The notes under the pieces are model-generated. The model had not been told where the DNA came from, searched no databases, and worked only from the letters and a program-made list of their open reading frames with translations. A stretch of 5,665 bases of DNA from Actinomycetota bacterium (GTDB lineage Bacteria; Actinomycetota; Actinomycetes; S36-B12; UBA10799): NCBI GenBank assembly GCA_030837395.1, contig JAUPKO010000345.1, positions 1 to 5,665 of the forward strand, in the 5' to 3' direction. Every line of letters begins with the position of its first letter. Positions within the stretch are counted from its first letter, which is position 1. Shown here piece by piece: positions 1 to 4,981 of the stretch. Made by a program: the position numbers and the translations under genes.

Positions 1-485
1 ATCTCGATCTCCATGATGATGTTGGCCTTGGCGCACTTCTCGAGCATCTCTTCCGCGATGTCGAGGTTCTCGGCCAGCGGCACCGCCGAGCCGTCCCACA
101 TGTGCGACTGGAACAGCGGCAGTTGACCGTTGGCCACGCGCTCAATGGAGATGTCGACCAGCGGACGCATGTAGCCGTCGAGCTTCTGCAGCGGACAGTG
201 GTCGGTGTGCAGGGCGACGTTGATCGGGTACTTCTCTGCCACGACGTGGGCGAACTCGGCCAGGGCCACCGCCCCGGTGACCATGTCCTTCACCCGCTGG
301 CCGGAGGCGAATTCGGCGCCGCCCCAGGAGAACTGGATGATGCCGTCGCTGCCGGCATCGGCAAAGCCCTGCAGGGCCGCGTTGATGCCGGACGATGACG
401 TGACGTTGATCGCCGGGTAGGCGAAGCGGCCGGCCTTGGCGCGGTCGAGCATCTCGGCGTAGACCTCGGGGGTTGCGATGGGCAT
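1..485 (-). CDS. fba: Class II fructose-bisphosphate aldolase, N-terminal part (cut by window edge)
   Basis: Cytosolic zinc-dependent aldolase that cleaves or forms fructose 1,6-bisphosphate from dihydroxyacetone phosphate and glyceraldehyde 3-phosphate, in glycolysis and gluconeogenesis. The frame reads from ATG at 485-483 to the left edge without a stop, giving about 161 residues of a family usually near 340-350. It begins MPIATPEVYAEML. The class II signature HTDHC lies at about residues 93-97; by family knowledge D95 is the catalytic acid/base and H96 a zinc ligand. NVTSSSGINA (about 27-36) and QSHMWDGSAVP (about 126-136) are also typical, the latter strongly recalling the mycobacterial enzyme. 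The start is supported by GGAAGG (minus strand, 498-493) seven bases upstream. The next gene upstream is on the same strand, 152 bp away. That gap contains dyad symmetry, so fba may have its own promoter rather than rely on read-through. The family assignment is near certain; the second half cannot be assessed. Confidence 0.97.
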   Translation of the reverse strand, partial: MPIATPEVYAEMLDRAKAGRFAYPAINVTSSSGINAALQGFADAGSDGIIQFSWGGAEFASGQRVKDMVTGAVALAEFAHVVAEKYPINVALHTDHCPLQKLDGYMRPLVDISIERVANGQLPLFQSHMWDGSAVPLAENLDIAEEMLEKCAKANIIMEIE

Positions 486-492
486 TGGTGCA

Positions 493-498
493 CCTTCC
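493..498 (-). promoter_or_regulatory. Ribosome binding site of fba
   Basis: On the minus strand this reads GGAAGG, with a seven-base spacer to the ATG at 485-483. It is a good purine-rich Shine-Dalgarno match and fixes the aldolase start. It is one of the clearest ribosome sites in the window. Confidence 0.75.
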
Positions 499-531
499 GT
501 GTGGGTTGTGATGGCCTTCGGGTCAGTCTGG

Positions 532-571
532 CAGGTTCCGCCGACTCATGGCACGTCGTCGGGGGAACCTG
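532..571. repeat. 14-bp inverted repeat (stem-loop) between the reductase gene and fba
   Basis: The left arm 532-545 (CAGGTTCCGCCGAC) and right arm 558-571 (GTCGGGGGAACCTG) are reverse complements except for one position, around a 12-base loop. On the minus strand the structure lies about 67 bases after the reductase stop and about 47 bases before the fba start. No T-run follows on either side, so it is not a classical intrinsic terminator, although many actinobacterial terminators are described as lacking one. It could instead be an operator or a leader hairpin in the fba 5' region. The symmetry is seen directly; the role is inferred. Confidence 0.6.
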
Positions 572-580
572 TGTCGACAC
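571..580. promoter_or_regulatory. Perfect 10-bp palindrome GTGTCGACAC upstream of fba
   Basis: The bases read GTGTCGACAC, identical to their own reverse complement, and directly abut the outer end of the 532-571 inverted repeat (base 571 is shared). The centre is about 90 bases upstream of the fba ATG, a plausible place for a repressor or activator site near a promoter. No -10/-35 pair is convincing here. The regulator is unknown and the functional call is inference. Confidence 0.3.
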
Positions 581-637
581 GTTCATGTCGGGGCCAACTC
601 GTGGTCCGGCGTCGCGCCTCAGGGGGCTGGCGGGTGG

Positions 638-1996
638 TCAGATAGTGGGCAGGAGTCGGCGGGCGGCGGTTTGGACGGGGTCCCAGGTGGGGGAGAAGGG
701 CGGCGCGTATGAGAGGTCGGCGCCGGTGAGGTCCTCCGCGGTGAAGCCGGTCCAGATCGCCATGGCGAGGGTATCGATGCGCTTGGCGGCGCCGACCCGG
801 TCGCCGATGATCTGTCCGCCCAGCAGGCGGCCGGTGCCACGTTCGGCGAGCACCTTGGTGATCATCCGGCCGGGATTGGGCATGTAGCCGGCGATGACCG
901 AGGTTTGCACTTTGGCGGCGACTGCATCGAAGCCGGCCTGCGCGGCCTGCGCCTCGGTGAGGCCGGTCCGGGATAGGTGGGCAGTGCCCACCTTGGTGAT
1001 TGCCGTGCCGATGATGCCCGGGAACGTCGCGTACTCGCCGGCGACGTTGAGTCCCAGAACCCGGCCCTGCTTGTTTGCGTGGGTCCCCAACGGCATGTGC
1101 ACCGTGGTCCGCAGCAACCGATGGTAGGTCTCGACGCAGTCCCCGGCGGCCCAGATGTCCTCGTGGTCTCGCACCTGCTGGCGCCGATCCGTCAGCAGTC
1201 CACCCGAGTCGCCGACCGGCAGGCCTGCCTCGATCGCGATCCCGGTGTTGGGCCGCACCCCGAGGGCCAGCACCACAAGCTCGCACGGGTAGCGCCCGGC
1301 ATCGGTCAGCACCGCCTGGGCGAGCCCGGCCTCGTCGAGTTCGACCTCGCGCACGGCCTGCCCGAATGCGCACGCAACACCCTGGTCCGCCATAGATTCG
1401 GCCAGAACTGCCCCCATATCCGGATCGAACGACACCATCGGATGGGTCGCCTGGTCGATCACTGTCACCGCGATACCGCGGTCCAGGAATGCCTCGGCCA
1501 TCTCGATCCCGATGAACCCGGCCCCGACCACCACCGCCCGCCGTGGGGCCGAGCCCGACCGGGTCAGTTGATCCACCAGGTCCTGGGTGCCCGGCACCGT
1601 GTGGACCGTGGCGACGTTCGGTGCCTGCGAACCAGGGATCGGTGGCCGCACCGGCAACGCGCCCGTGCCGATCACCAGTTGGTCGTAGCCTTCGATACTC
1701 TCCTGGCCGTCCTGAGTGCGCACCGTGACCGAACTCGCGCGCGGGTCGATACCGACCACTTCGGTGCCAAGGCGGACGTCGATGCCCCTGGCTCGGTGTT
1801 GCCTCGGAGTGCGGGCAATCAACATGTCCTGCCGCGGCACTTGGCCAGCAACCCAGTAGGGAAGTCCGCACGCGGCGTAGGAGGTGATCTGGCCGCGTTC
1901 GAACATGACCACCTCCCAGTCGGTGCGCCGGCGTTTGATTTGCGACGCCGCTGACGCCCCGGCGGCGTCTGCCCCGATCACTACGATTCTGGTCAT
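638..1996 (-). CDS. FAD-dependent pyridine nucleotide-disulfide oxidoreductase (CoA-disulfide reductase / NADH oxidase type)
   Basis: A 452-residue cytosolic flavoenzyme expected to use NAD(P)H to reduce CoA disulfide, a related persulfide or oxygen. In order it shows an N-terminal FAD-binding Rossmann motif (VVIGADAAGASAA, 5-17) and SYAACGLPYW (39-48), whose single redox cysteine is C43, the number used in Staphylococcus aureus CoA-disulfide reductase. Next come TGALPVRPPIPG (111-122), a second nucleotide fold VVVGAGFIGIEMAEAF (155-170), a second FAD motif DIWAAGDCVE (280-289) and a C-terminal dimerisation domain ending SYAPPFSPTWDP (429-440). Y371 and Y430 have about the spacing of the two active-site tyrosines of the staphylococcal enzyme. 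D181 at the end of the second-fold strand favours NADH over NADPH (inference). There is no fused rhodanese or TusA domain, and length is normal. ATG at 1996-1994 lacks a good Shine-Dalgarno, so a leaderless or weakly initiated message is possible. It lies between fba and divergent dedA. Family is firm; substrate is open. Confidence 0.92.
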   Translation of the reverse strand: MTRIVVIGADAAGASAASQIKRRRTDWEVVMFERGQITSYAACGLPYWVAGQVPRQDMLIARTPRQHRARGIDVRLGTEVVGIDPRASSVTVRTQDGQESIEGYDQLVIGTGALPVRPPIPGSQAPNVATVHTVPGTQDLVDQLTRSGSAPRRAVVVGAGFIGIEMAEAFLDRGIAVTVIDQATHPMVSFDPDMGAVLAESMADQGVACAFGQAVREVELDEAGLAQAVLTDAGRYPCELVVLALGVRPNTGIAIEAGLPVGDSGGLLTDRRQQVRDHEDIWAAGDCVETYHRLLRTTVHMPLGTHANKQGRVLGLNVAGEYATFPGIIGTAITKVGTAHLSRTGLTEAQAAQAGFDAVAAKVQTSVIAGYMPNPGRMITKVLAERGTGRLLGGQIIGDRVGAAKRIDTLAMAIWTGFTAEDLTGADLSYAPPFSPTWDPVQTAARRLLPTI

Positions 1997-2073
1997 GTCG
2001 TCATCTTGGCCCGGCTCGCGCGGCCACGTCCTGTCGGAGGGTGCCGGGGCCTGGCCCGGCGTTCGGTTGTGAG
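1997..2073. promoter_or_regulatory. Divergent intergenic region between reductase and dedA pair, with small hairpin
   Basis: These 77 bp must hold the start signals of two divergent transcripts unless those lie inside the genes. No convincing -10/-35 pair is visible. A short dyad, GCCGGG (2043-2048) and CCCGGC (2055-2060) with a six-base loop, ends 13 bases before the chosen dedA start and could influence its translation. GGAGG at 2036-2040 abuts a possible GTG at 2041 with no spacer, so it does not support that start. Confidence 0.35.
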
Positions 2074-2670
2074 ATGGAGGCCTTCCTCGAGCAGTTCCCG
2101 GCCTGGTTGTTCTACGTCGTGGTGTGGGGCATCGTCTATGCCGAGACCGGACTGCTCCTCGGGTTCCTGCTGCCCGGTGACTCGCTGCTGTTCGCAGCCG
2201 GACTGTTGGCGGCTCGGCCGGGCGGAGCGAACGCAGCTGTCGTGGCGGCCGGGGTGTTCGTGGCTGCGGTGGCTGGCGATCAGACCGGCTACTCCCTCGG
2301 GATCCGATTCGGCAGGCCGTACACGGATCGGCGGGGCCCGCGCATCCGAGAGGGCGTGGCGCGGGCGGAGGAGTTCTACCGGACCTACGGCTGGTTGTCG
2401 CTGGTGGCGGCCCGATTCATCCCCTGGGTTCGCACCTTCACGCCGTTCGTGGCCGGCGTGGCCAGGATGCATCGGGGCCGGTTCCTGGCCGCGAATGTGG
2501 TGGGCGCGCTCTGTTGGGGGGTGGGCCTGGTTGCGCTGGGCTACTGGGCGTACCAGGTGCCCTGGCTGCGCGATGCTGCCCTCGTCATCGCAGTGACAGT
2601 TGTCATGGCCAGTGTGGTCGGCGGCCTGGTGATGTGGTGGCGTGGCCGGGCATCGGCCGAGGGAAGGTAG
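2074..2670 (+). CDS. DedA-family (VTT domain) membrane protein, first of tandem pair
   Basis: A 198-residue polytopic inner-membrane protein of the DedA/SNARE-associated family. Members are implicated in phospholipid carrier translocation and proton-motive-force-dependent envelope homeostasis. Family motifs are intact: AETGLLLGFLLPGDSLLF at about 23-40, containing E24 and PGD (34-36), and RFIPWVRTFTPFVAGVARM at about 114-132, with R114 and R120. By family knowledge from E. coli YqjA, the equivalent acidic residues and arginines are essential. Hydrophobic stretches lie at about 10-22, 26-46, 55-68, 136-158 and 167-187. The start is uncertain: ATG 2074 is preferred because the protein then begins close to the first membrane segment. 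An in-frame GTG at 2041 would add 11 Gly/Pro-rich residues and has no properly spaced ribosome site. The paralogue starts 9 nt downstream, so the two are almost certainly co-transcribed. Its cytoplasmic linker (RRGPRIREGVA) differs from that of its partner. Confidence 0.88.
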   Translation: MEAFLEQFPAWLFYVVVWGIVYAETGLLLGFLLPGDSLLFAAGLLAARPGGANAAVVAAGVFVAAVAGDQTGYSLGIRFGRPYTDRRGPRIREGVARAEEFYRTYGWLSLVAARFIPWVRTFTPFVAGVARMHRGRFLAANVVGALCWGVGLVALGYWAYQVPWLRDAALVIAVTVVMASVVGGLVMWWRGRASAEGR

Positions 2671-2679
2671 CCTCGGGGA

Positions 2680-3357
2680 ATGCCCGACACCCTCCTGCGG
2701 CTCACGGCCGGCATCACCGACTACCTCAACCCGGAGGAGTTGCTCACCGCGTTGGGCAATTATGCCCTGGTAGGAGTGGTGCTGATCATCTTCGCCGAGA
2801 CTGGCCTGCTGATCGGCTTCTTCCTGCCGGGGGACTCGCTGCTGTTCATCACCGGGATGTTCATCGCGCAGGGGTTCATCTCGACCCCCATCGGCGTGGC
2901 CTGCCTGTTGCTCACCGCGGCGGCGATTCTGGGCAACATGACCGGCTATTGGATCGGCTACAAGAGCGGTCCCAAACTGTTCTCCCGACAGGACTCCAAG
3001 ATCTTCAAGCAGGAGTACGTCGACAAGACGCACGAGTTCTTCGAGAAGTACGGCAACAAAGCGATCGTACTGGCGCGGTTCGTGCCGATCGTCCGGACGT
3101 TCATCACTGCGGTCGCGGGGGTCGCCCGGATGGACTACCGCCGATTCGTCATCTACTCCGCGATCGGTGGCGTGCTGTGGGCCACCGGTGTCACGTTGGC
3201 CGGGTACTTCCTGGGCAACATCCCGTTCGTGAAGGACCACATCGAGTTGATCCTGCTGCTCGTGGTGTTCGTCTCGGTGCTGCCGATGGTCGTGGAGTAC
3301 ATCCGTCATCGGCGGGCACAGGGCCAGGACACCGGTGTGACCAGCGAATCGAGCTGA
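2680..3357 (+). CDS. DedA-family (VTT domain) membrane protein, second of tandem pair
   Basis: A 225-residue polytopic membrane protein, clearly a paralogue of the gene just upstream. FAETGLLIGFFLPGDSLLF (38-56) contains E40 and PGD (50-52). ARFVPIVRTFITAVAGVARM (132-151) contains R133 and R139. This E/D/R/R set closely matches the numbering of the essential E39, D51, R130 and R136 of E. coli YqjA (from memory). Membrane segments are visible at about 28-48, 52-66, 72-94, 155-178 and 187-205, followed by a short basic and polar cytoplasmic tail. The loop at about 99-125 is long and charged (SRQDSKIFKQEY then VDKTHEFFEKYG). ATG 2680 lies 9 nt after the previous stop, with GGGAAGG at 2661-2667 in the end of the upstream gene as a somewhat distant ribosome site. 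Its length is close to typical actinobacterial DedA proteins, including the one divergent from fba in M. tuberculosis. The transported molecule is not deducible. Confidence 0.93.
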   Translation: MPDTLLRLTAGITDYLNPEELLTALGNYALVGVVLIIFAETGLLIGFFLPGDSLLFITGMFIAQGFISTPIGVACLLLTAAAILGNMTGYWIGYKSGPKLFSRQDSKIFKQEYVDKTHEFFEKYGNKAIVLARFVPIVRTFITAVAGVARMDYRRFVIYSAIGGVLWATGVTLAGYFLGNIPFVKDHIELILLLVVFVSVLPMVVEYIRHRRAQGQDTGVTSESS

Positions 3358-3359
3358 GT

Positions 3360-3400
3360 CGAGGCCCGCGAGGGGCCCTGGCCAGTGGTCGCGCGCCTCG
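3360..3400 (+). terminator. Stem-loop directly after the dedA pair, probable terminator without T-tract
   Basis: Arms 3360-3371 (CGAGGCCCGCGA) and 3389-3400 (TCGCGCGCCTCG) pair in 11 of 12 positions (one C-C mismatch) around a 17-base loop that contains the palindrome CTGGCCAG. The structure begins two bases after the TGA at 3355-3357, where a terminator for the dedA operon would be expected. No run of T follows, so termination would have to rely on the stem alone. The fold is seen in sequence; the role is inferred. Confidence 0.5.
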
Positions 3401-3669
3401 TGGCCAACCCGACCCCTCCCCGGGTGCCCTGCTTGACTACGCGCCACCACCGGCACCTGCGCCCGGCGTAAGACGGAGCCGTCGCGAGGTGCTCACCTGG
3501 CGCCGTTGTGGCACACTTGAGATGACGACCCTGACCGGGCGCCGCCGGTACCCCCCCGCCCGAAGCTGGTACCCGGCCGGGGTCGTCACTGCCACGATAT
3601 GTCGTCGGGAGCATCCTCAGGCCCCAATGCCGTGCGGTTGTGTGGCCACCTGCACATCCCGACCGACGT
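3401..3669. other. Non-coding region upstream of the response regulator
   Basis: About 270 bp with no gene I can support on either strand; open frames here are GC-rich shadows. It should contain the promoter of the two-component operon. Features seen are an imperfect dyad AGGTG-CT-CACCT at 3487-3498, a run of seven C at 3551-3557, and two copies of the palindrome GGTACC at 3547-3552 and 3568-3573, spaced exactly 21 bp (about two helical turns). TTGACT at 3433-3438 resembles a -35 hexamer but has no -10 at suitable distance. A possible -10-like GATATG lies at 3596-3601 without a matching -35. Confidence 0.4.
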
Positions 3670-3677
3670 GAGGGGAG
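3670..3677 (+). promoter_or_regulatory. Ribosome binding site deciding the response regulator start
   Basis: GAGGGGAG is followed by five bases (CAGTT) and then ATG at 3683. It supports this ATG over the in-frame ATG at 3599, which has no such site and would add 28 residues with no resemblance to a receiver domain. Confidence 0.75.
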
Positions 3678-3682
3678 CAGTT

Positions 3683-4393
3683 ATGGCGGCCGACATGTCA
3701 CCCGGCTCCGTTGATGCGGCGCCAGTGAAGTGTCTGGTGGTCGATGACCACGACTTCGCGCGACAGTCGATCTGCCTCATGCTGCAACACGGCGGTCTCA
3801 CCGTCGCGGCGTCTTTCGGCACCGCCAGTGCCGCGGCCCAGTGGTTTGTCCCCGGACTGGTGGCGGTGGCAGTCCTCGACCTCGACCTCGGATCTGGCCC
3901 TTCAGGGGCGGACCTCGCGGTCAGGCTGCGTCGGAGCCAACCGGATTTGGGCGTCGTGCTGCTCACGGTATGTACCGATCCGCGACTGCTTGGAGTATCC
4001 GAGGCCGACCTGCCGCTGGGCACTCACTACGTGCTCAAGGACTCCCTACATGAGGGGGCCCGGCTGGTCGAGGCGGTACAGGCGGCGGACATCGCCATGG
4101 CCGCCGACGTGCCCGACGACTCAAGCTTCGCGGTTCCCCGGGCGCAGTTCGGCGACGCGCAGATTGCGGTTCTGCGGTTGATCGCGCACGGCTACACCAA
4201 CCAGGAAATCGCCCGGCGTCGAGGCGTCACGGTAGAGGCGGTGGAACGGGCCATCACCCGACTCAACCGTCAGTTGGGCATCAAGGTCGGCAGCGACCGA
4301 AGTTCCCGGGTGACCCTCGCCAATGTCTACTGGGCGATGGCCCGCGGCAGCGACACCGGGCGCTCCTCCGGCGCGGACGGCGTCGACCGATGA
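3683..4393 (+). CDS. Two-component response regulator, NarL/LuxR type
   Basis: A 236-residue cytosolic transcription factor. The N-terminal receiver domain (about 15-140) has the acidic pair D21-D22 in CLVVDDHDF, the probable phospho-acceptor D66 in AVLDLDLGSGPSG, a conserved threonine T95 in VVLLTV and lysine K119 in YVLKDS. The C-terminal LuxR-type helix-turn-helix occupies about 156-222: FGDAQIAVLRLIAHGYTNQEIA, then recognition-helix region VTVEAVERAITRLNRQLGI. The loop after D66 lacks the usual MP and is one residue longer than in CheY, a variant I associate with actinobacterial regulators. Start is set by GAGGGGAG at 3670-3677. The stop TGA (4391-4393) overlaps the ATG of the kinase gene (4390-4392), so the two are translationally coupled and almost certainly partners. 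The regulator preceding its kinase is the less common order. Target genes are unknown; autoregulation from the long upstream gap is plausible. Length is slightly above the usual 210-220. Confidence 0.92.
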   Translation: MAADMSPGSVDAAPVKCLVVDDHDFARQSICLMLQHGGLTVAASFGTASAAAQWFVPGLVAVAVLDLDLGSGPSGADLAVRLRRSQPDLGVVLLTVCTDPRLLGVSEADLPLGTHYVLKDSLHEGARLVEAVQAADIAMAADVPDDSSFAVPRAQFGDAQIAVLRLIAHGYTNQEIARRRGVTVEAVERAITRLNRQLGIKVGSDRSSRVTLANVYWAMARGSDTGRSSGADGVDR

Positions 4394-4968
4394 CAGCCCC
4401 CGCCGTGGACCAGGAGGTCTCTGGCTTCGAGCGCCGGCGACGCATTGCCCAGGACGGTCGAATCGGCGGACGCTGGGCGATCTCCCTTCGGGTCTACCTC
4501 GTCTCGGCACCCATCGTGATCGGCTTCTTCCTGCTGACCGAGAACGGTGCGCTGGCCTCGTCGGAAGCCTTCAGGCAATGGCTGGTGATCCAGGTGCTGG
4601 GCTACCTCGCGATCGGCGCGGTACTGCTGCTGGCAGACCGCACCGTGCTGCGGCACCGTCGCGAGCGACCGGTGCCTGCCTGGCTCGTCGTCGCAGTCGG
4701 CGCCCTCGCCGGGGTCGTCCGGGGTGCGGTGATGGCCACCCTCATCGCGGCCTGGGCGGTGCCCACCACCAATCCGGCGGCCGTGCGAATGGCAATGGGG
4801 GCGATGCTAGGCGCATTCTGGGTGGCTGGCGTCGCGAAGATCATGGCTGATCTGGCCGAGGTGCGCGCCGAGTACCGCGAGGTGTTGGCGGCGCAGGTAC
4901 GCCAGCACCGCCGGCTGCAAATCACCGAACGGGAGCGCGTCGCAACTGGCCCGGCAGATCAGCGGTGA
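4390..4968 (+). CDS. Membrane sensor histidine kinase, N-terminal segment, frame broken at its end
   Basis: The annotated frame gives 192 residues: a short basic N-terminus, four likely membrane helices (about 34-52, 63-83, 97-124, 133-154), then a charged helix predicted as coiled coil (VRAEYREVLAAQVRQHRRLQ, about 158-177, on to RER at 183). The last nine residues (VATGPADQR) lose this character before TGA 4966-4968. From about 4940 the +1 frame is open to the window end and continues the helical pattern (SQLARQISGELAHS), then shows more membrane helices and a histidine box. I therefore read this as the front of one kinase gene with a single-base shift between about 4931 and 4966; dropping one base near 4939 would join ITERER to SQLARQ. 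The ATGA overlap with the regulator supports the start. Alternatives are a sequencing error, a pseudogene, or two separately translated subunits. The sensed signal is unknown. Confidence 0.75.
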   Translation: MTAPAVDQEVSGFERRRRIAQDGRIGGRWAISLRVYLVSAPIVIGFFLLTENGALASSEAFRQWLVIQVLGYLAIGAVLLLADRTVLRHRRERPVPAWLVVAVGALAGVVRGAVMATLIAAWAVPTTNPAAVRMAMGAMLGAFWVAGVAKIMADLAEVRAEYREVLAAQVRQHRRLQITERERVATGPADQR

Positions 4969-4981
4969 ACTGGCCCACTCG

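Noticed and set aside
546..1871. Long open frame on the minus strand overlapping the disulfide reductase (441 codons)
   Set aside because: Its translation is Arg/Gly/Pro-rich with no recognisable domain, and it overlaps, in another frame of the same strand, a reductase whose motifs are all intact. It is a codon-bias shadow.
977..1954. Long plus-strand open frame antisense to the reductase (325 codons)
   Set aside because: His/Arg/Gly-rich composition without motifs and complementary to a clear gene, as expected in high-GC DNA.
2041..2073. GTG start at 2041 for the first DedA gene
   Set aside because: GGAGG directly abuts the GTG with no spacer and the added 11 residues are Gly/Pro-rich. ATG 2074 gives a more typical N-terminus, though the start remains uncertain.
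1993..3456. 487-codon minus-strand open frame antisense to both DedA genes
   Set aside because: The protein is a Gln/Arg/Glu/His-rich low-complexity mirror of GC-rich hydrophobic codons. Both DedA genes on the plus strand carry full family motifs.
3433..3474. TTGACT / TAAGAC as a sigma-70-type promoter
   Set aside because: The spacing between the hexamers is about 30 bp, far from the 16-18 bp required.
3599..3682. Upstream ATG 3599 as the response regulator start
   Set aside because: It has no ribosome site and adds a non-receiver extension. ATG 3683 has GAGGGGAG at proper spacing.
4955..4972. Programmed +1 frameshift at the TGA in the kinase gene, as in prfB
   Set aside because: The codon before the stop is CGG, with no CUU-UGA-like slippery site and no suitably spaced upstream Shine-Dalgarno stimulator. 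The +1 frame already looks coding before the stop, so a simple indel or sequencing error fits better.
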